Below, in pieces: positions 26,013-40,100 of a stretch of DNA of 64,000 nt. The DNA comes from Archegozetes longisetosus. Its lineage: Eukaryota; Arthropoda; Arachnida; Sarcoptiformes; Trhypochthoniidae. Positions within the stretch are counted from its first letter, which is position 1; every line of letters begins with the position of its first letter. The stretch spans positions 6,975,129 through 7,039,128 of the forward strand of contig JAEMBT020000007.1 of NCBI GenBank assembly GCA_018873245.2. Reading direction: 5' to 3'. The position numbers and the translations under genes were made by a program. The notes beneath the pieces are model-generated. The model saw only the letters and a program-made list of their open reading frames with translations, was not told the DNA's origin and did no database searches.

Positions 26013-28878
26013 TGTTTTTTATTATTAACAATTTGACGCACACGAATGATAATTATTATAATTTAGATTATTTTTAAAAATTCACAAAATTGACATAATA
26101 AAAATACGTTGAAATAACTTAAAATATTCGAAACTAAACTTTGGAAATAATTTAAAATATTTGAAGCTAAATTTGCGTATGATTTAGTTGATGAAAAATG
26201 AAATAAAACTAGAAGTAGAACTCATAAGACTTATTAGAGTGTCTGAACAGTAGACTAAAAGAAGATATGATGATTGGAAAAGTGATTTAGAATAATGTGG
26301 TTTTCCACTAGTTGCACATAGAACAGAGTTCAATATAACTAAGAACCTAAAGACTATTTGTCACTTATTCACCTATGTTTCTGTACTGTGCGCTATGTTA
26401 TTGACTGATATTTGGCTGTTAAGACGCCTATAGAGGAGATCATTAAGACGCCTATAACACTACATCAGATTCTGCAAATGTTTGTTTTGCTTATGCACTG
26501 ATATTTTCTCTAAAATTTGCATCTAAACTCTACCAAATATAATCTTTTATTTATGTCAAAATTAATCATATCTCTTATTTCTACTTCAGGGACTTCTACT
26601 GTAAACTTAGCCCAATTTAAAGCACTTGAGCGTTTTATATCAAATCGCGTTATTGCATAATTCATTTTGCTTAGGATTTCATTTTAAATAAACTTATAAT
26701 ATTTAAGTGAAAACATAATTCCTCTCCACATGTCATATCACCAAACTCTAAGATAGTATGGGTTTCACTTTGTGCACCGACATCCTATCAATTCACAGTA
26801 AAAATTACAATTTGTCTTATATGCATTTTTCTCTATGTTTAAAACGCATCAATTTCTTTTCCATCAAACCTCACAACCACGGAATGTGAGCTCATCTGCA
26901 AATTGGCACTCACTAAAGTGCAAAATAACAAGCTAAGCACTACTCATACTAAATGATTTGCTCTGTAATCTCAATTTCTCAATCAGTTTTCAATTGTTTC
27001 TAATTAGCTTTAACTCTTGTGGTCTTAGCTTTCACTCTGAGCTTCAGATCTTCTTAAGCTGTATGGTTATCAAATGAGATTGAATTTGAAAATATGCCAA
27101 ACTATCATATTAATTGCTATAATGTAACTTATATAGATTCAAATATAATAACACGATAATAAACTGTGTACTTAGTGCACCTCTACTGCAAAGTTATGGA
27201 ATTTCATTTATCTATTTTCGGGAATTTTACTCAATGAAACTCATGCACGTGAAAATCATGTACAAGTACTTTCAAATCCAGTCCAATTTATTTAACTTCA
27301 CTTTAGATAATCAAATCTTTGTATTAGATGGATGGATGCGGAGCACAAACAACTACAGAATACAATAATAAAAGTCGAACACTAAAAAACTGATTAACTC
27401 CATCAAATCATTGCGCTTGTTTGTATCCAACTTATTAACTCATTTATGATATTCATTAATCACTGCTCAGTACTAAGTTAATGAACCATTGAAATTATCA
27501 GAAAAAACTCGTGTGCTTCCAAAGGTTTGAATGTTCTGCAAGCGTAGAACTTGTTGGGCACATTGTAATTTGAATACCGAGACTGTCTATTTTTATCATT
27601 AAAGATAGTTAATATGTACAGATTTGAATTATATTTGATTTTTACATTGAATTTTATCTTTTAAATTGATGGAGCATAAAGCGTTGACAGACCAAAGCTT
27701 TGTTCATATTGCTTACTTAAGTATTAATAAGTATAACATTCAAGCCTTAATGAGTAATGTAGACAGCTTTTTATTGACGGCTTACGCTGTGCAATTTCGT
27801 TTTAATAATCAACATGTTCAATCCTAATTAAGTCAATCTACTTAAACAAATCAATACCAATGCATTTGCATTTGATTGCTTATGAAATTCTACTTAAATT
27901 CATTATTTATGTGATGCCTAGATTTTTACTTGATTTCAATTTAAATGTCTAATCAAGTTTCAAGTAAATACAATATGAACTCTACGTGCGTTTCATTAAT
28001 GCATCAATTTGGTTAAGTAAACTTCATTAAGTAACTAACATCAACATAGCTTAACAATAAACTACATTTTCTAAAGACAACCAGTCATTCATGTCCTAAC
28101 TTATAAATCTGTAAACCATGTTTTCTCATCCATTCATATAATAGAAATTACTAAAAAAGTTTAGGCTTAAACTTCACATATTCAAGCTTAATAACAAGCT
28201 TTAAAATGAGAAATAAATCATCTGTAAAATATCAAAGAACAATCAGTTTTCTGTGTTCACTCCAGTCAGCAAAGTATTGATCACACGTAAACTCGACGAA
28301 AATACTAGACAATTGAAGGTCTAACTAGAACCATTTGAGTTGAGTTTGTTTTTCACATGTAATTATGATATTGATCAGAAACATTTTCTTTGTCAGATTA
28401 TTTTAGTTCTAGAAAATTGAACAGATTAAACCAATTAAGTGTGCGTGTAAAAGAAAGCAGAGTTAACTTTACTTATATTAATGTAAATAATTGATAAAAT
28501 GATTCAATCACTTTAATACAAACAACTCATTATTCAATTACATCAATAAATTCATAACTCTTCTAATATAGATATTCAAACTTTTGATAAATTGTTCATG
28601 TACTTTATTCATATTAGTTCACTTCTTATATGTGTTTATTGGATTTCACTCAAAGTTCACCAGAAATCATATGTACCCAACTAATCATTTAATCAGTCTG
28701 ATGACTAAGTCAGTCAGTTTCGTTGCATAGTCAGATCTAGTTTCTGGGAATGTATTTTCTAGTTAATAAAAGGATGTCCTATTCTAAATTACTAATCTTT
28801 CCTCTTCTCTCTGGATCGATTAGCTGAAATCAAGCGCTGCATCTCGCACCAATATTTCAGCAATAAAACGACATAGCG

Positions 28879-28955
28879 AGTGAGGGGACTTGTCACTAAC
28901 ATCAACTATAACTAGCACTCACTGTAAGAAAGTTGATTATATCGAGGTGTTACTG
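28879..28955. mobile_element. short pogo-like inverted-repeat element, copy 2
   Basis: The left end agtgaggggacttgtcac and the reverse complement of the right end, cagtaacacctcgatataat, follow the same terminal pattern as the other two copies. A TA dinucleotide follows the right end (28956-28957), as expected for target duplication in the Tc1/mariner/pogo group. No coding capacity. Confidence 0.4.
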
Positions 28956-31900
28956 TACTAACTCGAATGTACCAGTATTGAAGACCACTTTATTTAGAGT
29001 TTACATGAAAACGATAACCCTTGAAAATGATACTTACCCTTGATCTCATTATTCACAATTATTGTCTACAAATATGTTCTTATTAATAGTGTCGATGAGA
29101 ACACACCCTAAAACTAAATAATCCGCGATAGATACTGATAGCCTTTCATAGACAGCTCCTATGATTTTGGGCCTGTTTCTTTCCATACACTCTTAGCTCT
29201 TTGTACATGTACTTTATATGCTTTTCTTATCTCATTTTATAAATATATCAATAACATCTTGGCTATATTCTTTTCCATCACTTTACTCCAATTGCTATTA
29301 ATATGTTTTCAACTCCACATTCACAGTTAACACTTTGTTTTTTTTTATTTAGCTTTATCTTCTTATTCCTCTTCTATTCATTAGCTTTGTTTCATTTCCT
29401 CATCAAACATTTAATTATAACATGATTATACCTTACTTTTAGATCAATCAATTCATTAGTTATTTCATTATGTTCTGCTATTTCAAAAGGTGTCTCTCCT
29501 GTTCTGACCAAAGTATATGCTGTTGTGCGCATTCCGTCCATCAAAGCTTATATCTAAGACTTTACCTCAGTTTGCGGTCATTTATATGAATGATTAAGTT
29601 GTTATAAGAACTGTCCATAAAGCTTACAGATATATAATATGCTTTTGAATTGAGGAAAAATTTAAAATTAACTATCAAATCATTGACATGACCATCACTT
29701 TGCATAAACATATTCTACTGACTAAACAAAATTTAAAATTATCATATTAGTCGTAAATCGCCACATATAATAAAAATGTTTATATTAAAAATTAAATAAA
29801 ATGCGAGCTTTCATTGAAAGCTATAAAAAACTGAATATTATTCAAATGTATAATCAAAGTTGGTATTTGTATTTAATAGCAGATGTTTGCTTTAACCTAG
29901 TTGTTCAAGCCTAGTTTCGTTCAATTGTACTTCATTACAAACAGATTTACCAAAAATATAACAAACATTTCAATTGTACGCAATATTTCTAAATTTTGAT
30001 ACCATATGCAATTTCTCTGTTTATCTCAATGCTTTTATGAACTTCAAAATATCTTTTGTATCTAAAAATAGATATTTCTGCACATAAAAACTTGAAAGTT
30101 CACTTCGCATAAGAAATTAGCCAAAGATATTATCTAAACAGATCGTTAGGATGTTTGGCCAATTTGGAAACTCTTTTCTTTCAGCGCTTAGTTATTTGAT
30201 GATAAAATTTGATGTCAATTGTGCATTCAATTAACAAACAGTAATAAAGCTGATTGTTTATAAATACAGATACTTGTTTGTAAAATGATTGAATTTTTTG
30301 TAGGACGACTCGTTAGTTTATTTCACGCTCAGGGAATTTATCTGGAATTTTAAGACTCAAATCATATACTGTATTTATACGGATGAGATCTCAACTTTTT
30401 CTGATATTTCCCATAATTTTTCCTATAAATTCTGATTGGTTCCATTTCGTGTATTGCACTTGACCTGACAGTTGATTGTATTTACTGGTGTAACCGAGCC
30501 ATTGTTCTCAAGCGGATTGCTCTCAATTACAGAACAATCAATAGAAAAAGCCGTCTTATGTACCGTACAGTATTTCATAACAATTTTTTATTCCAATTTT
30601 ATCTAACAAAAGTTGGATTATTATTGAACTTGCCATCTCTACATGATTTATAGCATATAGCGAACATAACATTAATAACAGTCTCTTCTCTACTGTTCAA
30701 AAATTTTATTCTCATTATTATATGGCATACAATCGTTTGAATCGCATACTTCAGTGTATTTATAATATCCAATATTTGTGTTTTCAAATATTATCACGTT
30801 TAAAGTATTGCTCTCAAGTTCTCAACTGATAACTTGGTAACTGATTGCTTCAGCACTCATTGCAAAACTCGAAACTTCGTTCAGGATAACAACTAAAGTG
30901 TTTTCTTTTTGTTACTTATATGAGATTTGAATAAATAGAAATTAATCAAAATCCCAATTAATTTTACTTAAATCTAAGTTCCCGACTGTTCACACCCTCT
31001 CATGTCTCAACTTGTTCTTTGATTTTAAGTTTTTTTTTTATAGGATTTTGAATAAATATTTTCTTTAAAAGGCATTTCAGTGATAAGAAGTATACAACTT
31101 TTAGCAGTTATTAGCTAAATGTCACGCAAGGACTTGCAAAAGACTTGCAAATCTTGATTCACAATCATCTTTCTTATTCCTTTCTAAATATATCGTATTT
31201 TCCTCAACATTTCTAAAGTGCTTTAAAAACCTGACTCACATTTCTCACAAAATTGAATACTCTTTCAGTAACTTAGTTCGTGATAAATTTTTATGCCAAA
31301 TATTTATTTTGTGTTTGATGCATCAAATTGAATGTCTCTAAATATTTGAATTTTTACAATTTTACAATTTAAGGTGGAGTTTGTTGTAAATCCTAGAATT
31401 AAATTCAATCAAATAAATCGATTGATAAAACTATTCCATGTTCCCGAAAATTGCTTATGATTTTCTATCCTATATTTCTTCATTTAAAATATAAACTTGA
31501 CGTTTGATGATCACATTAAATGCCTATAACTTTCAGCTCAGCTCCCGTATTGAATCTTCCAAACAATGTTTGACTAATCGATAATGTTTTATAAGTTGAA
31601 ATAAGCAGTTGTGTTTGAAAATCTCTCATCTCTGTCTAAAAGTAATGAAGTTAACACAATTTAAAATGTAACAAAGACGTATTCATATGTAAGCTTGTAC
31701 TTTAGAATATAAAAGCAAATTCCATACTCTAGCTTAACTCTCCAAACATCTGCGAATTTTTCATTAATTTTAAGAGAGATTAAAATCATAGTCTCTTATT
31801 AGCAACCAATCTTGAGTCATTCAACAGATTGCTCTTAAGCTATTGTTCGATATTAAGTTCATAAAAGGTTTTATAATCGGAGTATTTTTCTAATAATACT

Positions 31901-32745
31901 CAAATTAGTATAGTTTTATGCTAATTATTCTAAGCCTTTTAGGAGAATAAATGTTCATTATTTAATAATGCATTGATTGGAATAGAATGAAAAAATAGTT
32001 TGTATTCTCTATCAGTAACCATTTTTTCAATTATTTAGAAACTCTCTTGTACTCAATCCAAAATATTCAAAAGTTATTCACTAAATGAGCCTATTTTCAT
32101 AGCTTTAAGCCTATTGATCGAGACATGAAAGCTTGAGAAGAGCCTCGGATATTTTCGACTAATATTAATCAGTGCATCAAATATTCTATTATTGATGTTG
32201 GAAAATTCAGCAAGCTCAGTTATGCTTTCAGATAGCTTTTGATCAAAAAACTTTGTGAAAAACGATCAAAGCATGAGAACGCAATCAAAACTATTTCGAA
32301 ACTTTTTTCAGAAAATTGAAAAGTTTTCGATAGAGGTTTCATTCGGTTGTGTCGTTTAAAGTTATTCTTTTTGTTCTATAACATTAATACATAACTGGTT
32401 AACTGAACATGGTTGTGGTTTACATAAGACAACTAAATTTAAAGTAATCATTTTGGCTAAAATTTTCAAAATTCAAGTTTAGATTTGTTCCTAAAGAAAA
32501 TATATATACATTTTGAATATACATTTATATATAAATGCTTTGAAAGTTATTCAAGCAATGGAGTGATTCAGATGAGATGAGGATATAGTTCTCAAACAAA
32601 TGGGAATCAAACTTGAATTGATTTTGTTCATAAGGGTTTGCAACCAATGAGAGAGTGTTAAAAGGATTGATTATATTAATGCGAAGTCTGTACAAAGAAT
32701 TATGTTTGAGTGGTATGTTTAGGAATAGTGACTAATTGAAAATAA

Positions 32746-32792
32746 GAGAAACTATTGAGCGGAAGTTATGAGAACTGTTGAGCGGAAGTTGT
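32746..32792. repeat. near-tandem duplication of about 24 bases
   Basis: Two adjacent copies sharing ttgagcggaagtt with a few differences. Directly visible; no function suggested. Confidence 0.6.
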
Positions 32793-34191
32793 GGCATATC
32801 TGGAGTGTTGAATCATCGTTAGAGAAGTAGTTTCTCACATGACAGGTAAGTTTTTGAAAATTGTCGTTCAGTTATAAGCCTGTTTGAAAAAGAAGTCTTA
32901 ACGGCTAAGCAGAATGGACTAAACCGGCAACACTTTTAACTAAGGAATACTCGTCGCGCATGCTCCAACACTGAAGAGCGAAGTAAAGCCAAATAGTATA
33001 TTTTGAATGCCTTGAATGCCAAGTGCAGTGTGTATGTCGCCCTTATTGTGTGACTCCAATTCCTATGTATTGTAGTTTTAACTATATAGAGATGTGTATA
33101 CTGTATGTGAGCTATCACTGGCTATGACTTACATTACAATAATATCTGTAATGGTGACTAACATTAAGAGGTAATCATTTAAAACTTATATTACAATATG
33201 CATGAATGCATTGCTCATCTGAATGACTGGTATGGATAGTTTGATGAAAGTTGTTTGATTAGCAAATGACAGTTTGTTTGGTGATCGTCTTTGATTGCAA
33301 CAGTGAAAGTGATACGGTCAAGTGTTATAGCTATAGGAATAACGTTTAGCTCTATGTTGCTTCAGTTCCATTACACCACCAGCTCTATCGTAGCTTCACT
33401 TGCATTGGGTTTGTTCACCCCTTCAAAACCGGCGGACATGTTGTCTGTATAACACTCTCTATGCCTTACTATTGCTTTACTATAAGAAATCTTGCTTACT
33501 CTGTCAACTTTTCACTCTTGTATTTATCTCTCAATTTATACTTTTTGATTGATTCAGAAATGATTTAAATAGAAAAGACTCGCATCTGTTAATTGAATGA
33601 ATAAATATAAGAACTAAGATGATAGTAAAAATACTTATGAAATGAATCACATCAGATATAAAATACGTTTATTTCAATTGTAAACGTAATCAATTGAGTC
33701 ACACCCACACCACCCAAAAACACTTTTATTCACATTTTATATCTTTTACTCTCTTACCAAATACAAATATCTTCTCCGGAAATGCTTCTTAATCACTTGT
33801 TGGAAAGTATTTAAATTACTCACTCGTTAGTTAGTAGTTTGGATTAAAGTGAATAAGTTTGTTAGAAATAGGAAACTGTTGAAAAGTATTTAAATTTAAA
33901 AATTGACCGCTAGTTTGATCTGTTTAACGTAATTGTTTGATTGAGTAATAAATATTGTAATTGAAGTTTTAGTATTTAAAAGCCTATTATTAAACTGAAA
34001 TTATTGTCATTTTACAGATCAACTCCTATTTGATGGTAACTCATTTGATTCACCGATTCATAACTTATTTATTATTAATAATTGAAGTGAAATAAAGCCA
34101 TATATAAAAGTGATTTATCTGCAAATAATTAATATTATAACCAACTAAATGGAATACTTATGAAAATAATTAGTGAATAGAAGACCAGAAA

Positions 34192-37100
34192 ATGGAACTA
34201 AAACTAAAAACAATGAAAATGACACTATTGTGGACTCTACTAGTGATAATTGAATTGACAGCTAATATAAGAGCAGCTGATCGTTCTCGCTATTCAAAGC
34301 ATGATTTAAGAAATGATCCAAACTATGATCTAAATATTGATTTAGTCGAACAAATCGTTTTGCCACATGATGCATATCCAGGCTTTCAAGTGAAACAATT
34401 AATAAACTCTAATAAATTAGACAATTATAACAAGTATCAGATTAATAATGAGGATTCGGTCATCAATTCTGCCATCGATTCTGCCATTGACTCGACATTC
34501 CATTTAATAGATAACGCCTTTTCATCGCATTTCGCAATTGTCAACTCAGGTCTGTTGATGACTACAAATAACATTTCAGACTTAGTCAATCAAAGAGTTG
34601 TCATCATTATCAGAGAAGACGCTTCTCCTCATTATGTTCGTGACCAAACGTTGCTCTTAAAAGTATTAGACAATAGTAGAAATACAATTAAATTCAATTT
34701 GAATCGAGCGTTCGGCCATATCAATGAAAATGAAGAAATTGGTTCAGTTGTCAAAGGCTTAGAAGACCTAAGAGTGGTGGGCACTAAACCACAATTTCCG
34801 GTCAAGTTTTCCATTATTTCAGGCAATGAACAAAACTTGTTCAAAATAGTGATGCCTTATCCCAACTCAACATCATTTACCATAACAACTAATCAGCCTC
34901 TCGATCGTGAGGTTAAACCGTTTCATGATCTCAAAATAAAAGTCAAATCTGGCGATAAATTCGCGACAACTGATGTAAGGATAAACGTAGACGATGTGAA
35001 CGACAATTCGCCACAATTTGATCGTTCGTTTTATGAATTGCACATACCGGTAGACACCGAGCCGTATACTATTATTGGAAATGTGAGCGCAACCGATGCT
35101 GACTCTGACATTCCATCATTTCATCTGACGAAAAGACATCCTGTATTTACTCTCATTCCCAAAACTGGTCAAATCTTATTGATAAAAAAGCCAAATATTA
35201 AAAGCTATAAACTATCGATATATGCATCTGATAATCGCAAACCTACACGAATCAGTCCCATTATTCCAGTTTTGGTGGAAGTGTTTGATGTAGTTGAAGA
35301 TGATATCTCAGAGAATGTCACCTCAGTAGAGATTTTGGAGCCGATAGCTATTCTAAATCGTCGTAAGCGTTCTGTCAGGCCTACAAAAAGCTATGAATAC
35401 AAGGAATCAGACGGTTCGGTTCAGGGAATGATTGTTTTCCAACTGGATAAAAAACATGCTCAAGAAGTATATAAAATCGAATCACCCAATCGATGGGTAA
35501 CTGTCGATACATCGGGTGCTGTCAGAGTCAAGGAGTCTTGGGATTACGAACAACTTGGAAAAGAAAAAACCATTGATTTTTGGGTCTATGCTTCTGGTCT
35601 TCATCTTAACGGCGGTATGTTATTCTGTTATTTCTATCATCTATTGACTCTAGTGCACATTATATCGAACTCGTATGACAAATATTGAGACAATTTTGAT
35701 TAATTATGTTCAATATTCTTCGAATAATCGTAATCAAATGAAAATTATGGACAATAAGGAAATGTACACTTGATTATATGCTAACAATATCATGATATGT
35801 TTAACTAATATTTGCAATGCATTCTTTTGGTAAAGATAGCTACCATAAGCAGAATATATATAGTTTATTATATTATAACCGAAACGACATAATAGCTTAT
35901 ATTATCGTAAATTGCTGTCAATTATACTTGCAATTTTGCCAAGAAACGCCAAGTTACTTATTAGGCATTCAAATTATCAGTTCTTCAAACCCATTTCGAA
36001 CCTTGGACTTCATACTTCAAACTATTGTCCTTCTAACTTGTAGTTTCAGATTGTAGTCTTAAGATACCAGGTCTCATCATGTTCTGACTTTAGTGAGCAG
36101 AATATCAATTTCTGTCAATAAAAGAGTATTTAATAATTTTCATTTATGATAAATATTCATCTCATTGAATACTTTGTTTTGAATACATTTCTTGTTCTCT
36201 TCTAAACGGGTTTATTTTCGTAGATTTCCCACAATTTTTTCCGCTATTTTGTGTTTGGCTCATAATTTTGTCACTTCGAAAGACATTTGCAATTTTTTTG
36301 TAAATAAAAACTTCAAAATGTATTTTTAAAGATTTAGGATAGCTATTACTGTAAACTTCATGCCTTTATAATCGGTTTAATATTCATGTGATAAATCAAT
36401 TTTCTGAGTTATAAGCTGATTACTGAAACTGTTTAATGGTCTCCTACTCTCTAATAAGGTAGAAATTGAGTTAGATTTCCCAAAATTCTAGCTAAAGACT
36501 TGTTTTTCTCATTCTTCAGTTTATTATTAGTCCGAAATTGTGACAGCAAATGCTTAAGCTTGCATCAACTCCTCTATTGATTGATTGAGTGCAGTCTATT
36601 TGATAATTAGGCCTTTTTGAAATGTATACAAGTTGAAAAATATTTTGCTTTATTCATTGCTAGGAGAAGAAATTTGAATCTTATATTTACAAAATTGCGT
36701 TCACTGGCATAGAATATAAATTGTTATAAAATATTTAGCATATATCATGATTTTTAATGCAATAAATAAAACCCACGTCTAGTTATAAATCATCCCAAAA
36801 AGATTCACTTTAGACCATTACTTGAATTTATTAATTTGTTTTGATTAAAGTTGCAAAATAGAGAAACGCTAAAAATTGTTCACATTTCTCACTTAATACT
36901 CATAAATACGCATTTATTTATGACAAACATACTCCAATTAATTCATAATAGTTGATTGTGATTAATCACAGAATTGAATATACATCAGTATAGGATTGCA
37001 AACATTAGATGTTTAGTTGTAATAATAGATATTTTCCGTTATGTTAAGGGTTGGCCTTTAGTGTAGCAGGAAGGATGTTTTGCTAGATCTCTATTCACTC

Positions 37101-40100
37101 TCCACATTACTATCACTTATGATTGGGTGTAACCCTATTTATCATTATGCAAAACATTTCATCGTAACTATTGTCTCAATTGCGAGCACATATCCATAGA
37201 CCCTTAACATCCCCTCTAACCATACCATTTTCTCCATTACTTATTCCATTTCCGAGACTATTCCCTACCGATTCTCTTTGACTAACTTTGTTGTGTGTCC
37301 TGACATTACTAATCGCATGATTAACTCTAATTACCAGAAGCATTGTTCTGACCGAATAACTGGTCTTCCTATTAATTTTCAAATAAAACTAGACCTCTCT
37401 TTTGTTCACAAAAAACATGTACAAAAATGTTGATTACTATTTTTCAATTAATTAAACCTCTAATCAAATTGGAGTCTTAGCTCACTTCTAAATCTCTTAT
37501 CTTCGACTGCATTCCGTTGACAACGTTTTACTTTATTAATTAGCTTATTATTTCTATCCTATTATTATATAGCCAGTCACTTATCTTCCACTAAATCCTA
37601 TGCATTCCTATCTAGATTTCAAATATCATTATTGATACAGTTGACTCTCCCATAATGTACACCTTTGGAAAAAATTGTCAGCAGACTATATCCCGTACAG
37701 TGAACTCTTGTTATAATTAGCGGCTTCTACTTCACTCTTGTGTTCATTGTAACGAGAGGCCACTGTGTAGCACTCACTCGACCTTATCTAGTATTAAATT
37801 GTGCTCCACATCCACTCCATTCTGTTCTACTAATTAAGCTAATTATTGTTGGGCTTATAGAACATTTTAAATTGCTGTAAATTTATCATATGTTAACTTT
37901 GGATTGAGCGTAGACCTGAATATTCTGTATATCCTGTATATTTCTAAATTACTATACTCTAGTCTTAATGCAAATAAGCCCGCGAAGCTTTCAGTTTAAA
38001 TCAAAATCACAAAATTACCATTTGTTTGCTTATCATTGAAAGCTAGACTCAAATTTGATTTTGACTCCAAGTAAAGATCAGTAAATTATCTAAATTTATA
38101 ATATCACTTTTCAGTTCTAGTGGAGCGATACTTAAAGTATTATTTTTATTTTTATTAGAATACTTGATCTGATTGTACTGATTATCCTGATTTTTTTACA
38201 ATATAAATCTAGTCCATTGTTCAAATATGTCCTTCATTTGTAACAATCAATAAATTCCTGACATATATCTATTATTTCTCAAAATAATTGGCCTGAAAAT
38301 GATTCGGTTTATTCACTTGATTTCGTATCAAAGCTTGTTTAGATCATTATTTGATTTGAAAGCTAAGCATTTTCAGATTTTATATCCTACAAGACTGGTT
38401 AGCTATTTATATAAAATACGTTGCTGGTACTTTCAACACTTGCAATACTTCAGATACTTTTAATGTTGCATTATTTTTGCTTTAAATTTCACATTCTAAC
38501 TTTTCTGGGGTCAGTTTTTTCTTCTTTCAGTTTGCGCTAGCAATTTGAATCAAGCCTAAATAGTTTATTCAATTTTTTCATAAAAACTGGAGCGATTATA
38601 AAAAAGTTAATCGTATAGTTTGTGAAAAAATTAATAGCTGTGATCACTGACATATAATTTGAGTTCTAATCGATTTTTAAGTTTATTATGTGCGCCATGG
38701 GATCAAAACAATATTTGCACGCATTCTATTTTTTTAATATTAAGTCTTCATCTCAAATAAGACCAGGTCTTACGAGACAAAAGCCTTGCTTGCAATTTCC
38801 AGTTCAATAAATTATGTCATTAAATGAGTTATGAAAATGAAGTAAAATATTGAAACTAGAATTTTAATTATCAACTATTGTATATGGAATTATGTTTAAT
38901 AATATGCTTGAAAAATAATATCTGGTTTAAGAGTGTGCTAACTCTCAAACTAGTTCAAACCAATGATCACATTAATCTTCAACATCATTCTCATTCGCAC
39001 GCTTTACAACCTTTTCCTAACTCCTCACAATCAAACGCTTCTTCTCTTCTCTCCCTTAATCCTCTTTTTATTATTCATTTCTTTTCGATAAAATCTATTA
39101 AACTCTAAATTTGATTTTGTCTACTAATCTCTCTAGTTATGATTACTTTTTGCTGATTTTCTTAAGCAAGAAAACACATCTGTTATACTGATTGAAATTG
39201 GATGACTAATTTGAAAAATTGGTTTGAAAGATGAATTTAAAAAAAAGTTTAGTTTGACAATTTCTAAAGTGATTTAGATATCGATCTTAATGTGTTTTCT
39301 CTCATGATTCGATGCGACTCCAATGACTGCGCTTTGCAGAAATAAGTCAATAAATCTTTTGTATCAAGTCTTGTCATCACATTTTAAGAGAGTTTTACTT
39401 CAAACTTGTTTTAGTATATTCCGATTTGAATCTATTTTGTCGATGACTCTTTAGCTATTTTGGAGTTTGCAAAATTTATGCATTTGCAGACATTTCAAGT
39501 TTATTTTAAATTATTCTTATCCCTAGCTCTACCTCTCAAACTATTGATTTAGTCACTCATAAATATTGAATCATACGATTCCTTACTTTTCAATTCCAAT
39601 ATTCTACCTTAAAGTCATTTGTATTTTCCTTCTTCATAAAAACATTGGATAAGCATTTTCTCAGCCAATTTTGTTCACTATTTTTAATCTTTCAAATACG
39701 AGATTTGTCTCTCTGGTAGTGAACATTTAAAATCACTTAATCTTGTTCCAGATTCTTATAGAAGTTTAAAAGTCTTTTTAGGTTAGCTTTATCTTTACAT
39801 GAAAACTATATTTAAATTTTTTTCAAACATATACTTTCTCACATTTACATTCATATTCATCAATATTCTTATGTGGTTCTTATTAACAGAAAAGCTGTCA
39901 TCAGTAGTAAGACCACACCTAAGTTTATGCATGTTTGCAAAACTTTCATAAAAATTAAAAAATTATTAAAGCAGAACATGACTTGAAGCCACAATTATTG
40001 TACTGTACGTTAAGATTCGGTCGAAACGTTTGAGTTACCCAAAATTGATGTTTCATTCTGAAACTTTCCAACTGTTTTAGTTGAGTGAAAACACCTACAT

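Larger units (their letters stand above)
26013..34191. other. 8.2 kb region without a visible gene
   Basis: AT-rich throughout. The open frames present are short and do not resemble protein or link by splice sites. Small features are a pogo-like element at 28879-28955, paired attaagacgcctata motifs near 26418 and 26443, and a 24-base near-tandem duplication at 32746-32792 (gagcggaagtt). It lies between the 5' ends of the SLC38-like gene and neural cadherin, so it holds both promoters and possibly distal cadherin enhancers or untranslated exons. Confidence 0.55.

Noticed and set aside
32936..33118. 60-codon minus-strand open frame in the gene-poor region
   Set aside because: No family resemblance, no linked exons, and composition like surrounding DNA.
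37176..37382. 68-codon minus-strand open frame in cadherin intron 1
   Set aside because: No splice partners in phase and no recognisable domain; probably chance.
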